Shown here piece by piece: positions 42,571 to 55,806 of a stretch of 64,000 nt of DNA. Origin of the DNA: Chaetoderma sp. LZ-2023a. Its lineage: Eukaryota > Mollusca > Caudofoveata > Chaetodermatida > Chaetodermatidae. Position numbers and translations under genes: made by a program. The notes under the pieces were generated by a model. That model ran no database searches. It was given only the letters and a program-made list of their open reading frames with translations, and had not been told where the DNA came from. The stretch covers positions 99,146,164 to 99,210,163 of the forward strand of contig CM067370.1 of NCBI GenBank assembly GCA_034401795.1, read 5' to 3'. How positions within the stretch are numbered: the stretch's first letter is position 1; each line of letters starts with the position of its first letter.

Positions 42571-43605
42571 CTCCTATGATCAACAATCGATTCCGGACTG
42601 AATGTTTGACTGTTATAATATAACTACATTATTTACAAATTTTATCTAGATCGTCAACTTCTACATTATCGAATACTTTATCAGAGATCTTAATACCGTG
42701 ACATGACGAACCAGACCATTCTGTCTGACTGGATCGTGCTTTCGTTTTCTTGGGAATGTTCTAGAAGCATTTTAGGCCACGAGAGCCTTCCTGCATGCAC
42801 GCATATGTCGAACATTCTAGAAGGTGTAAACTACACGTGCATGTCACGGCAGAGCAACGCACTCACTGAACATTGCATCGAAGTCAACATTACAAATAAG
42901 CGACGATGACATTAATTGAAAACTCGCCATAACAAATTAAACCCCCACCTGTATCACATGTTCAAAATTGGGGAGTCAGACCTTTGCCCATGTGGATCAA
43001 GACATATGATGACATTGCTATTTGCATAGTAAACTTAGTCGATATACTTGGCCTGCACATACCAGCAGAGACGACAATAGGCTGGTACCTGACTCCTCAT
43101 TCCCTCGCTGACGATTCTCTGGCTTAGGATATTGTGATTATGAGCAATTGGAGTCTGGTACCAGATTCAGACAACAAGCTCTATGGCCCGGCTGAGATGT
43201 TAATTAAGAAATATGCACACTTCATCCTGACCAGTGGTGTCGCTGTTTGACGAAAAGGAGCGAATGAGGAAGACAGATCGTCAGTCTGGCTCACTGGACT
43301 TAAAACAGAATGCCATGGAATTTACGACGTCTATACATTCAAACATTCGCGATATGATCAATATAAATTTTTTAAATTTAAGATGGCATATATTCGAAAC
43401 ATACATGCGAACATAAGACAAGCAACACAAATGTACATGCAGTCAAGTATTAAACTTCCATGTGCGTGCATTTCCGCAGATAGTGGATGTTCTTGTGCGA
43501 GTCGTGTGCTAATAAATTGTGTATAATTTGCCTGAGACATTGGATATTGTTGCTTTAGATGCACCATTTAATACTCAGGCTGGCCGTCTGCAGTGGCCTT
43601 GAGAA
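42571..43605. other. Intergenic DNA
   Basis: Holds a segment (42577-42676) duplicated inside the MITE at 33493 and two heat-shock-like motifs. Open frames at 42703 and 43234 are unrecognised. Confidence 0.5.
42754..42822. promoter_or_regulatory. Two facing three-unit heat-shock-like elements
   Basis: GAATGTTCTAGAA at 42754-42766 and GAACATTCTAGAA at 42810-42822, 43 bp apart. No TATA or gene was recognised beside them. Confidence 0.4.
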
Positions 43606-43738
43606 TTGTCCATTTGTAGAAAAAGATAAGACTATTTTTTAAGCATTTAACACTGGAATATGACTGACTCGATAATAGAGCCAGTTATTCCAATGATAAA
43701 TTTTCTCAAATAATATTTTCTTGGTCTGCAAATGGAGA
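43606..43738. mobile_element. Fold-back MITE family 2, copy
   Basis: TGTCCATTTGTAGAAAAAGA to TTCTTGGTCTGCAAATGGAGA with the central stem GACTGACTCGATAATAGAGCCAGT. Confidence 0.7.
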
Positions 43739-44298
43739 TTTTCAATGAAAAAATTTGAGTTTTCTTCAACAAATTTGGGGGTTAAAGAGACACTGTCATG
43801 TAGGCAAAAATCTTAGAAAGAAATCAATTTCCCTCATTTTCATCAAAACATGAACCGGTGTATTCCTATATATTAGATTGAAACGGAGATTGGGAAAAAA
43901 CCAGCACTTTTCATTGAAATTAGTAAAATATGCGTCAAAAGTGTGATTATTATCTGAGTGCTCTCTATACGCATAAGAACACAATTTTTTAATAAACGTG
44001 ATTGGTTTTATATGAAATATATATATATAAGGATACTGACTGAACCCCTTGTTTGATTCTAAAACCACAATTCCATTTATTGAATATAATATTGAATTAA
44101 ATGGGAATGTAAGGTAGAGGTAGTGAAACTTACGCTAAATCTTTTGGACCATATTGCAAGGTGCAAGAATAGTTACACTACGATTCCATTTACATGATTG
44201 TTGCTGGTTTGGTGGTAGCAGAATGTGGCAAAATAATGGTGGGTTAATCCTTTAACAATTAAGTCAGTCACAAACGACTTCAACAGTGGTCTTAATAA
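43739..44298. other. Intergenic, possible AT-rich non-autonomous repeat
   Basis: Begins TTAAAGAGACACTGTCATG at about 43784, a style of end seen in many invertebrate repeats; no partner end identified. Confidence 0.35.
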
Positions 44299-44430
44299 AT
44301 GTCCATTTGCAGACCAAGAGAAGACTACTTTTGAAAATGTACCCCTGGATTTACTGGCTCAATAACCGAGCCAGTTATTCCAGTGGTAATATTTAAAACA
44401 ATAATCCTCTGTTGGTCTGCAAATGGACAT
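44299..44430. mobile_element. Fold-back MITE family 2, best copy
   Basis: TGTCCATTTGCAGACCAAGA at the left, GTTGGTCTGCAAATGGACA at the right, and centre ACTGGCTCAATAACCGAGCCAGT. The arms pair over most of 130 bp. Confidence 0.75.
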
Positions 44431-44504
44431 TTTCTGTCAATATTAAAATTCTCTTGAACAAATTTGAGGAGTAACAGGTTAAGATTTACCAGCCATGGGA
44501 GTAA

Positions 44505-45439
44505 GGGAGAGCGGGGATAGATCAGACAGTTTTCACAAAAATCATCTTAGTCATTAATCAATTGAATGGAGGGGCTTTAAAATTATATCCCAGTAAAGCT
44601 TAACATCTTGGCGGTATATAAATATGTTACCAAACTTTTATCTGCAATAGAGATTAGTATATTGTAAGGTATTTGTAAGCCTCTAATCTGTCCGAACCAT
44701 CACCTATGGGAGGGATGTTTTGGACAAGCTGTGGTGTACTTCCGGACATAACCCATTTTGCACTCAAAATGTATATTTTCAATACAGAAAAATTACAGAA
44801 AGATTATTGGACAATTAATATTTAATGTCCAATATTTAACTGACACACTGTTCAGTCATTGAATGTGAAGTCAGAAAGAAACATCAATTTTAGTAGGGAT
44901 GGTTCGGACACCCATAGATTAGGTTTTTCCATCGGTCCCAAACTATTTAACCAAACACCGCACTTCAGTTCATTTATAAAATGCCATCTAAAATCGATGT
45001 TTTAAGCTAATCCTGCAGTTCATAACGTGTGAGATTTGGTCATTAGAACAAGTTGTATGGGCCATCCCTCTGTCCGAACCATCCCTACTCTATACCCACA
45101 AGTTTGATATATAACATAACTGTGACAATAGACACCAGTCTTGTGCATTGAGCATGTATTAGTATGTATTATTATGCCTAATTCAGAATATTATATGCTG
45201 CGGTGATCTCCTTAAAATACTTAGCGAATATAACGCTACGTTCATAGAAACGAAAATTACATCAGAAGAACGAAAAACAATTTATACCTGCTCAAACAAA
45301 TGCCACATTCAAGATCATTTACAATGTGGCATTGAGGAATGATTATTGGGAATGTTTTCAGCCAATCACTGCGTTTGTAACATGCGAGGTTTGGTCAGGA
45401 GAGCGGGTGTCCGGATCATCCCTCTGTCCGACCCATCCC

Positions 45440-45442
<3 letters not shown>
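44505..45442. repeat. Repeat with recurring GGATGGTTCGGAC motifs in both orientations
   Basis: GAGAGCGGGGATAGATCAGACAG at 44508, TAGGGATGGTTCGGACA at 44894, GTCCGAACCATCCCTACT at 45073 and CCGACCCATCCCCACT at 45427 suggest one or two inverted-repeat elements. No ORF. Confidence 0.5.

Positions 45443-45471
<29 letters not shown>
45443..45471. repeat. (TA)n microsatellite
   Basis: Short TA run after CATCCCCACT. Confidence 0.9.
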
Positions 45472-45474
<3 letters not shown>

Positions 45475-46055
45475 TTATACAATATAAATGACATGATGAT
45501 CATTCAATGTACCGCATTATGGAAGAGGCCACATACAAATCCAGTTAAATCTTTTGACACATTCTGCTACGGCGACCATAACACTAAGCACATAAATGGA
45601 ATCGTATCTTAGGCCTAACTATTCTGACACCATCACATAACTGCTGGATTGGCGATTTATGCGTTCCTACGAATGCCAGTCAGATGATTCAAAAGATATT
45701 GAATGTAGAAAACAAAACCTTTCGGCAGTATGTACATTCCAATCATTTTCACCATATGAGATTTAGGATTCTAGTATAGAGCACATTTCCAGCAGCTTTT
45801 GCTATGCTAAGTCTGGTACAATCTATAATGTGTTAAGTTTTACCAGCAACAGAATGGTAGTAATGTATAATGTAAATGACATATAGGAAAATGTTTTTAA
45901 ATATATATTTGGGCATCCAACTACTTAATTTGCACCTCCATGACTGTGCACATTTACTTAGACTTGCTCATAAACACCATATTGACAGGACATTCTCAAA
46001 GAAAATAATACTGTCACCCATGCATTTCCTATTTTGCCTGATAGCTCTTAATATA
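45472..46055. other. Intergenic, no recognised feature
   Basis: AT-rich; nothing recognised before the Tc1 copy at 46056. Confidence 0.6.
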
Positions 46056-47707
46056 CACCTGTGTAAAAGTTAAGCACCAGCAAAAACAATAGAACGTAGA
46101 AACATGATGGTACAACTAGGCTGCCATACTTTTTGTCCCCGCGTTAGCTGACATAATTCCAAGTACGAAATGCACATGCATGCATGACTTCACACCGCTT
46201 GATGCCCGTGCGTGGCGGGAAACAGCACACGTGTTCAGTTATGTAAAAGTCCAGTTTGAGGTGTAGAACATTACATACAGATTTAGGCGACAAGATTAGG
46301 AATTTTGTGTTCATGACCGTGGTTTATTTGTACAGAGAGAATTAGCTCTTGATTGTGAACCGCTATGGCAAGACGAAGGTTAAGTGATCGTGTGAAATGG
46401 CAAATCATAGGCATGTATACCACTGGTATGTTATGCAGAGAGATTGGCAGACAGCTGAACATTAACCATACTGTAATCAGTCGTTTGATTGCAAAACATG
46501 GGCAAACTAACGAGGTGAAGGACAGGCCTAGATCTGGAAGACCGAAGAAGACTACTGCCCGTGATGATCGAGCCCTAGTACGCCTTGTTAGGAGATCTCC
46601 ATTCACCAACAGCAGAGTGCTCAGCCAGCAATGGGAAACGCGCAATAGAGTTAATGTCTACCGTCAAAAGGAGACTGTATGTTGCTGGCATGAAAGCTAG
46701 GAGACCTGTCAGACGTCCTCTCCTCACTGCACACCACAAAGAGGAGCGTCTGAGGTGGTGCAACGAAAGAAGACACTGGAACATGAGATCCTGGAGACGG
46801 GTACACTGGTCCGATGAAAGTCGGTTCCTGCTTCATGCCACAGATGGTCGAACTCGTGTATGGAGGTCCAGACGCACGGCGTACGACCAACGTAACATCA
46901 TGGAAGAAGTTCCATTTGGTGGAGGTTCCGTTATGATATGGGGGTGCATCTCATTTGATTGTAAGCTGGATCTGTTGACTGTACCTGGAACACTAAATGG
47001 ACAAAGATATCAAGATTCCATACTGGATAGAGTTGTGGTCCCTCATTTTGTAAATCATGCACCTGGAACCCACCCTATATTCATGGATGACAACGCCCGA
47101 CCACATCGTGCTAGAGCTGTGCATGAATACCTCCGCCAGAATGCCATCGAAACCCTACCATGGCCAGCAAGGAGCCCTGACATGAACCCTATTGAGCATA
47201 TCTGGGACATTCTGGGAAACATGGTGAGGAGGGATCCTCCTGTGCAGAACCTACAGGAATTAACAGACGCACTCCATCTTGAATGGCAACGAATACCACA
47301 ATGGCGTATCAGTCGGTTGGTGACCAGCATGAGACGTCGTGTCCAGGCCGTCATCCAGGCACAAGGTGGATATACCCGGTATTAATAATGACAGTCTCAA
47401 ACTCGTGCACAGATGTTAAACTTCGTTTTCAGACACCATTAATGACAATCTAGCCACGTGTGTCAACTGTAGGGCAATAGTTGTCAGTTGTGTCAACGTA
47501 ACCATATTCAGGCCTCGTTTTCAAGTTCAAACAAAAACATACAGTGTTTCCCCACCATCATAATCAGCATTCCTCTAGTTGCATTATTACCTCTTGCACT
47601 AAGATGGATGGGCACATAAATGTTTATGCTATTGCTTTCTTCATAGCACATGAATATACCCTCGCATGTGCGTAAAAATAGGGTGGTGCTTAACTTTTGC
47701 ACAGGTG
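46056..47707 (+). mobile_element. Tc1-like transposon, family A, copy B
   Basis: TA-flanked with the family A ends (first 15 bases CACCTGTGTAAAAGT, one change). 1652 bp, between the two ZIP genes. Confidence 0.94.
46365..47385 (+). pseudogene. Tc1-like transposase, frameshifted
   Basis: Starts MARRRLSDRVKW at 46365. Near 46650 two bases are missing relative to the intact copy (GAGTTAATG against GAGTGTCAATG), breaking the frame after NRV; the remainder (VKRRLY... to GGYTRY) reads in the next frame. One Arg codon near 47228 is also deleted in frame. The DDE residues remain. Confidence 0.92.
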
Positions 47708-48054
47708 TATATATCAAATATTATATTATTCAAAATTATATAACATTGCTGTAGCTTCAATTAATTCTTGCTATGAACTATGAGATGGCGGGCTACAGAT
47801 GATAGATAATCACTTACGCATGTCTGACATGTTTTTTGGTCAGCATCCCTTCAGCATAGACACTAGATTCAAGAAATTTTGCTAATATTTCCAACTAATA
47901 TTGCGGATATGAATATTATATGTTCATTAAAGGGCAGACAATTCCTCAAATATCTGATATCTCATGCAAACTAGAAAACGTTGTTTGACTCAGAGGGCCC
48001 GCAATCACGGAAAATACCCTTTTCTATGTAGTAGATAGCAATTTTATTCAAAGC

Positions 48055-48560
48055 CTTCATAATATTAAAAACAAGAAATAAAACAGTTCTGTATGATATA
48101 AGCTGTTTACGAGAAAATTGACAAAACGTTTTTACCTTAAGAAGGCCATTTTCACCCAAAATATTGGACCAATAATGGCGAATCCTTCAAAAGGCACACC
48201 TGCGTATCTAAACTGAGACATATGCCAAGTATCATTAAAATATCTTAAGCGGTTCTGTATGATATGCTGTTTACGAGATTTTGTGGACGGACATACAGAC
48301 AGACGGACCGACAGATGGACAGAGACGCGGCGATTACTATAGGGAAAGTCCATTTTCACATTCCACCTGCCAAGTTTCATTAAATTATTTTAAGTAATTC
48401 TGTATGATATGGTGTTTAGGAGAAAATAGACAAAAATCGTGAGTTTTTGCATTAAAAAGACCATACCCAAAATTATAAATGTGAATCCTTCAAAAGGCAC
48501 ATCTGCGTATCCTAGCTGAGACATATATCAAGTTTTAAAATTACCATGGTCAGTGCATTG
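48055..48560. repeat. Two diverged direct repeats of about 170 bp
   Basis: TTCTGTATGATAT..GTTTACGAGAAAAT..ACAAAA..AATCCTTCAAAAGGCACA..CTGCGTATC appears at 48087-48230 and again at 48400-48540, separated by an ACAG/GACGG stretch (48286-48325). Unclassified interspersed repeat. Confidence 0.6.
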
Positions 48561-49447
48561 ATTTAAAATTAAAGATATTCAATTAATTCTAGTTATTTAT
48601 TTGACTCTCATAAGTTAGATATAAGTCCAGTAAAATATTGGTCAATATATAACAAACTTTCAGCAATTTTACAAATTTCCAAGATATGACCTTATTTGCA
48701 ATCTAAATAACGGAATTCATGCAATAATTCCGGAATAATTACATGTAATTACGTTATAAAGCGTAGTTACATACTATTATATTTTCAATGAACTAAATTG
48801 ATTCTTTAGTACCATATTTCTATCTATTTATAATACATTTATAGGGAATAAAACCTATCACTTAGGAGATACAGGGCCTTAAATCTGGTGTTGTAAGTCA
48901 TATTGGATTTTTGTTAAATTATCCAATTTCCCGGTATCAGATTTTGTAGGATTATTAGGCTTAGATTTAGTGAACTAATAATTCTGGCATATCATAAAAT
49001 AACATGTTTCTTATTGCCTCTCTCCGTTTCTTATTTCCTCTCTCCGATAGGAACTGTGGTACAAATTGCGATAATTGGAGGAAAAAAGCACACACATCTA
49101 AGGCGAGGTTCATTCAGAACCACGCCTAATGGTGAGATCTGATCTGTCACTTAAGTATGACCACATGATCAAATATGTCACATGTTAGCGGATATCACAA
49201 TCAAAATAGTGTAAGTTCAGGAGGATGGCATAGTCTGTTAAGTTACTGTATTTGTATGTCAGAATATTTTTCAATTTAATAACTGTTCTGTTAAGTATTT
49301 TGAAAGTTGAAACTCACTTGACTGAGAGTTCTTGCGGCCATATTCAACATCCTATCTGTAGTCCCTTGAAGTTTATATTTGGGGAATTCATGTTTCAGTT
49401 TCAAACCGATTACAAATACACACACAAAGTTGGCGGCATCTCGCTAG
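48561..49447. other. Intergenic, mostly unrecognised
   Basis: A decayed arm of the hairpin MITE may lie at 49270-49350 (GTTAAGTATTTTGAAAGTTG, TTGACTGAGAG). Confidence 0.45.
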
Positions 49448-49846
49448 AATGGACCTTTCCAAGTTTGTCCATCTATCAAATGATGTCATATGAAGTCATA
49501 ATCAACTATGTGACATGTAGGATGATGCCATAATCGTGACATCATGAATTACTCGATATAGTCTGTCTTTAACGCTTAATAGTCCGATATGTACGAATTG
49601 TGTATTTACCATTTAATAACCATTCTGTTGAATATTTTGAAACTAATTTGACTGGGCGCTGTTGCTGACATAGGCAGAAAAAGCAACCAGTTAAATTAGT
49701 TTTAAAATATTTAACAGCTTACCTGTATAGTTTTCTGGAAATTTATACTCAAGGAGTTCAGTGATCGATCAATCACAAGATGAGCGAGATGTGGGTGGAG
49801 CTGAGCTAGAGATGGGCGGGGCATAGCTAAAACTAGAAAGGTCTAA
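49448..49846 (-). mobile_element. Hairpin MITE family 1, reverse copy
   Basis: AATGGACCTTTCCAAG to CTAGAAAGGTCTAAT; hairpin 49627-49718. Confidence 0.8.
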
Positions 49847-49908
49847 TGGGTGGGTACATTGCTAGAAATATAGAAATCGAATCCTCTATTGTCACCACAA
49901 TAACAATT

Positions 49909-50257
49909 AATGGAGAAATCTATTTCTAGTTATGCCCCACCCATCTCTAGCTAAGTTCCACCCACACGTTCCCCATGTTTGGACCAATCGATCCCTTCAC
50001 TACCTGAATCATAATTTCCATAAAACTATACAAGTAAGCTGTATATTTTGATACTAATTTGACTGGGTACTGTTACTTCCTATTGTCAAATTAGTTTCAA
50101 AATATTCAATAGTATGTTTATTAAATAGTAGAGATACAATTTGTACAAATTGACAGACTATTACTCCATTCATGACAATTGATTATGACGTCAGCTTACA
50201 TGTGATGCTGTCAATTATGGCGTCATATGATTGATCAAGAAACTTAATTCCTCTATT
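49909..50257 (+). mobile_element. Hairpin MITE family 1, forward copy
   Basis: AATGGAGAAATCTATTTCTA to CTTAATTCCTCTATT; shortened hairpin. It faces the copy that ends at 49846, 62 bp away. Confidence 0.75.
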
Positions 50258-53200
50258 CTTAAATGTGTTCTATCAGAAAGAGATCTCTAAAACAAGTTGA
50301 TCGCACAGTCATGCATTGTCATATGCAGCAATAACACTCAGCCACTCCATTAAAATAATCAATTGCTTGCATATTCAGCCAGACAAGCAGCGAATGGATG
50401 TGTCAGCGAATGGATGTGTTGAATGCACATCGATGAGTTTGAATTTAACAAATAAATGCCAATGATAAACAACATTAATTTTATTTACACAAACCAACAA
50501 CCAACTTCATAGCACGTGAAAACTTCTATACATTGATACAGGATATATAGATAATTGTTTTCTTAGAAACAATTGTAGCAAACATCACACCAAATAATTC
50601 ACAATATATATAGAATTTTATGTCAGTCATGTAATATATACAGAGCTAAATATGGAAGATAAAACACCATTAAAGTTTTCATAAAATGGTAAAAGATGTA
50701 TACATCTTAAATAGATTTAGGACTAATTGTTACTTTACTAGACACTAACTAACTAGGAGTGTATAGCTGCCATTTTATTTAGATATTTGCTCTTGCCATT
50801 ATTTCAGATTCTATTGTCTTCGCTGCTGCACAATTGTCAGTATAAAACCATTCTCGTAATGCTAATGCTAATCAGTGCTCTGCTAGCTTCCAAGGTGAGC
50901 ATATGTTAAGTGCATAGCTTAGTTCAATACTAGTTGTATATTTCCTATGGTACAAACGAAAACATGTATGTTTATAACAAGCTGCAACAGCCTTCCATCA
51001 AATTGTTGTCGAAATAATCATGTGATAATACAATTTCCACTAGATAAAGAAATTCCCGCCAGGTTAAGATTTTTTATTTCTGATAGTGAAATGGTTTCAT
51101 TTTCCTGCAATCTAGGCATATAAATCAACAAAATAGATGCTATCAACATATTCATATCCGATTCATATTTATATCAAACATAGACAAATTCAGATATTTA
51201 AAAAAAATTTGAGGGGGGTTCGGGCGTCCATTTTTAACTTTCTTATTTGATGGATTTTGATGTCTAAAATTGTTATCTCTGTTATTAAGGTTCCCAAATT
51301 CGATTTCGCAACTTTTCACAATGGCAGATGGTTGGTTTGGCGGCCATCTTGGATTATTCTTCCACTTTTCTGCTGGGTGTTTATCCTGAACCACCAGGTT
51401 TAGAGCAACCAAATTGGTTCCATGTCACCGAATTGAGTCTGGAAGATAGTTAGATTTTACTTTTTCTCTATTATGTAGCAATAAACTGATTTTGCTACTG
51501 TCTAGGCAAACTGATTAATATGACAGGGATTTAGTTGTCATTTCATATCAGTTGACCATGGGGCATATTAACCCATTGAGCTATGAATATCAACAAAAAC
51601 TTGCATTGTAGATGCTAAGGATGGATACCAAGTTGAATATTTTTTTTTGACAAGTTGACTGAAATTTGTTCCTGCCTATTAACCCTTTCGCTGGTGATTT
51701 ATTAGTTTTGTATAAATGCTTATAATACAGAACGTTACCCTTTATTTTATCGGTTGCCAGTGACAATTACGAATTTTGGAAAGATATAATGGTCTGGTCA
51801 TTCACTGCTTAACCACTTTATTGTTGACTGGTCGATCAGTGAATAAGCGGCTACACTCCTAGTTAGATAGTGTTTATAATGTAACAAAGTCCTAAATTTA
51901 TTTAGGGTACACACCGTTCATCAATTTATAACTTTAAGCACTATATTATGAAACACTATATACAAATCACTAGTAGTGAACACATCAGTGGTATATAATC
52001 AACAATTATTTGTGAGATATTTGTTGGAAGAAATTGATGAGAAATTCATTATTTTATATTATGAACACATTAATTCAAATATTAATTAATTAATTTTTAT
52101 TTGGCAAAACACACCACGCATACACAACCACACACTCACGCACCACACACACACATATGCGTGCACGCACGCACACACACACATGCGTGCATGCACACAC
52201 ACAAACACACATGGGTGCACGCACGCACACACACACACACTCACTCACACACATACACACAAATGATATAGCATGCTATTCTAGTTTAATCATTTGTAGA
52301 CTGCTACACACAGTTATGTAGGTGTACGCGGGCACACAGATATACCATGTCATTCAAGTGCACTCAATTGTAGATTAAATGAGTAAAATATTGAACATAT
52401 TGTTTCTATTATGTAAAGGTATTATAATTAAATTCTTCACATAATGAAGCTCAGAAAATACAGGTGAATTGTGTTAAATAATTTATATTAGAATCAATAT
52501 TATGGAAACATTAGCATGATAAATCAAATGATGCGTAGTTGATAGATTGATATCCTGTAAGCAAAGATGGTTACACTAATGCTTGATGTGAAAATATAGA
52601 TAATGACAATGGGTTGCAATGTACAGGGCATTGACCATATTGATTTCACCTGAGTGTATTACTACATAAGGATTCCATTCGGTTTAACACATTATGGGAT
52701 ATAACTACAGAATTATCAATACATGTATTTGCCACTACTACTACGTCTACTACTACGTCTGCTGCTGCTGCTGCTACTACTACTTTATAAATAAACATTG
52801 AAAGCTGTTGCCATCACAAATACATTGAATGCATACATAGGTGGAGTACTCTAACATACTCATTCATGTAAGTTATTATACTACATATATCTCAACATTT
52901 TATGGTCTAATTGAACTTTACTTCTGATAAAAAAGTGAGCTTATCAGTTTAAAATTTTTTTACCTACAGCATGTTTATCCTTTGGACATCAGAAAAATTG
53001 ATTTTCACGAGTTTACATAGATATGACACCAGTAGCAATAAGTGTATGCTTAACTAGGTATAAAAATACACAAAATTATACATATGGCTTGGCTGAATCA
53101 ATAAAAATTTCAAGTTCACACAGATTTTGGCATTTGGTATGAACCTAGTCACACCGTAACACACTCACTAACAATAGTTCGAGGTTGAACATCTATATGG

Positions 53201-53825
53201 ATAAAGCATTGAAGGCACTAATTTCATTATGAAGATGGCATTATAGTTAAATGTTCTGTATGTAACTTATGACTTACAACAGTTAGACAATACGCATTCC
53301 ACAGTTGCAACAAATTTAAATTCTAAATAACATTGTGAAAACATTGAGAGTGCGAGTAGATGTTATACATCTTACAGCTAAAGTAATTCTGCAAGCAAAG
53401 ATTATGACAACAAGAATTCCATGAAATTAAATGTCTCGCCTGGCCTTCTTATTATCGATAAGCATCAGATGTCTTCGACGTTGACCGTGTCACCACAATC
53501 ATGCTGATTTGGAACAGATTAAGCAATCATGTCTCTAAGATTAGTTCCAATAGGGTGAATAAATCCTGAAAAACAAGCTTAAAAGCTTAGCTAAAGCAAA
53601 CACATAATGCTGAAAAAAAACCCCAGTAGTCTTGTACCAATGCCAAAGTGACCGTAACATTGTGGTCGCAAAGTCATCATGGAGACTCTTAACACATTAG
53701 GTAAGCATGTATCCAAGCTCAGTTATGCTAGTTTTAGCACACGCTGAAATTTAAGTCAAAGAGATTGGCTAACCGCATCAATGATGCTGCGTCATCTGTC
53801 AGAAAAGTGACACCTATACCTATGG
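50258..53825. other. Long AT-rich intergenic stretch
   Basis: Contains the CA microsatellite (52110-52262), CTA/CTG triplets at 52735-52782, and a small open segment at 50807-50892 bounded by TTTCAG and AAG/GTGAGC (phase 0, hydrophobic) that might be an exon but has no partner. No gene supported. Confidence 0.5.
52110..52262. repeat. (CA)n-type microsatellite
   Basis: CACACA and GCACGCAC interspersed with TGCGTGCA. Confidence 0.93.
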
Positions 53826-54034
53826 TATCAACAGCGCCCAGTCAAATTAGTTTCAAAATATTGAACAGAATGTTTGTTAAATAGTAAAACATACAATTCG
53901 TACAACGTGACCAACTATTAAGCATTTAATACAGATTTAATTACATCATTCATGACATAACTGATTATGACGTCAGCCTACATGTCATGTAATTGCTTCT
54001 GATGTCATGATTAACCTATGGACTGGATTCATCT
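53826..54034 (+). mobile_element. Hairpin MITE family 1, 3' half
   Basis: Begins in the right hairpin arm (CAACAGCGCCCAGTCAAATT) and runs through the CRE side. Confidence 0.65.
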
Positions 54035-54183
54035 ATAGCAAATACGGCACTGATGAAGATGATAATGCGACAATGTTATGGATGATGACCATAGTTATAT
54101 CACAGCCAGCGACAATGATGAGTTTGACTTTGATTCTCATATGTAAGGCACATGGCAAAAAATTATTCCATCTGCTGGGGGAA

Positions 54184-54571
54184 AATTGGACCATTCCATT
54201 TTTAGCTATGCCCCACCCATCTCTAGCTAAGCTCCACCCACACCTCACTCGAGTTGGGATCGATCAATCTCTGAACTCTCTGACTATCAATTTCCACCAA
54301 AACTATACAGGTAAGCTAATGAATATTTTCGAACTAATTTTACTGGGCGCTGTTGCTGCCATAGCAACAGTGTCCAGTCAAATTAGTTTCAAAATATTCA
54401 ACAGCATGTTTATTAAATAGTAGCCACAAATCGTACAACGTGTCAGACTATTAAGAGCTAAAGATGGGCCTAATAGAATCATTTACGACGTAATGATCAT
54501 GATGCCATCCTACACGCTGCTTAGCTGATCATGTTATCAGATGAAAGATGGATACTCTGGAAAGGTGAATT
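54184..54571 (+). mobile_element. Hairpin MITE family 1, full forward copy
   Basis: AATTGGACCATTCCA to CTGGAAAGGTGAATT; ATACAGGTAAGC at 54305-54316. Confidence 0.82.
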
Positions 54572-55009
54572 AAAGCTACATTAGATGAAATATCTATAAA
54601 TTTTATATACAGAATTACATGCATGATCTAATATAAACTGATTCTAGTTAGACAATACTAGCATTTGATTTTCGCTTTTTATATATGGTGGGACTCAATA
54701 CCCAATGATCCTTTACATTGAAATGTGTCTAGCTCATTTAAATAGCTTAAATGTTGTAAGCTCCTTCAAATAGGAATGTTTGTCTTTAAAATAATTTCTC
54801 ATGCTAAAAAATTGTGGTGTGTACTAATGTTTACAGCAAAATAGCATGTAATAACAAATATGGATTACAGGTTCAGAATTTCTGTATTAAAGAGTATGAA
54901 ATAGCAATACACCGTAGGAGCCTTCCACCTTCCAGCTGTGTTCGATCAAACTTAACCCAGTGGTTAATCAGTGTATTAAGCGATTTACCATTTATAGTAG
55001 GAAATCCAT

Positions 55010-55400
55010 GATGGCCATCAAAAAGTCTGCAATCAGATTTCCCTATATAAGTTCAGAAGCTTATGACCATAGGATACTTCTAGGCAAGTTTGCTTAAAAA
55101 CTATCAATTGGCTGTTGATAATCGAAAATTCATAATGGCCATTGAAAAAATTGACTAATCAAATTTCCCATTCGAAGCATCGAAGCCTACTAGGGCCATT
55201 CAAGCCATGTTTGCTTAAAATCACATTATTTTATAAGATACGTTTTTAATGATTTCGGAAAAAGTTTGAACAATTCAAGATAACAGCTAGAAACATTGAC
55301 CAATCAAATTTCTGTATACAAATTCAGAAGCCTATGACCATATGACCTTTCAGCCAAGTTTGGCTTAAATCATGATAATGCTTATAATTGTAGTATGTAA
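55010..55400. repeat. Diverged direct repeats of about 130 bp (three units)
   Basis: Each unit has GGCCAT, a CAATCA(A/G)ATTTCC block, CAGAAGC(T/C)TATGACCAT, and AAGTTTG(C/G)CTTAAA. Unclassified. Confidence 0.55.
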
Positions 55401-55609
55401 TTGTAGTATGTAATTCTCAAATGTATGGAAGGCATACCTAATAAAATATCACCAAAACCGAAAATATCTTTCATACAAAATGTCAAAAATAGAAAGTGTT
55501 AGTGAACACATTCTACTTCAAGGAAATCATATCAGTGATTGAATATTTTGACCATAGTTAGACTGGAAGAAATTGGAACTTTAGAGAAACAATACATATT
55601 TTATGCTTT

Positions 55610-55759
55610 TTATATATTGGTAAGGACCCCGATGTAGTTTGCCATGAAAAAGACAAGAGCCAAGCCAATAATAAGGCCAAGATTTTGTATAATAAAAATC
55701 TTGCATGCACCATCACTTTTCGTCTCCGCAGTCTGTGCATCTCTGTTTATTTCAGGAAG
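55610..55759 (-). CDS. SLC39A: ZIP gene 2 last exon: TM8 and stop
   Basis: Minus-strand acceptor TTCCAG/CTTCCTGAA, then LPEINRD, a loop, the final helix (IIQNLGLIIGLALVFF) and TAA. The intron bases just before the acceptor are a (TTA)n microsatellite, which therefore acts as the pyrimidine tract. Confidence 0.92.
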   Translation of the reverse strand, partial: LPEINRDAQTAETKSDGACKIFIIQNLGLIIGLALVFFMANYIGVLTNI

Positions 55760-55762
55760 CTG

Positions 55763-55806
<44 letters not shown>

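Noticed and set aside
50807..50892. Possible exon bounded by TTTCAG and GTGAGC with a hydrophobic 29-codon frame
   Set aside because: Phase 0 does not fit the phase-1 exon at 36026 and no other partner exon was found.
51152..51412. 86-codon minus-strand open frame
   Set aside because: No family resemblance and charged, Asn-rich composition like other intergenic frames; no supporting signals.
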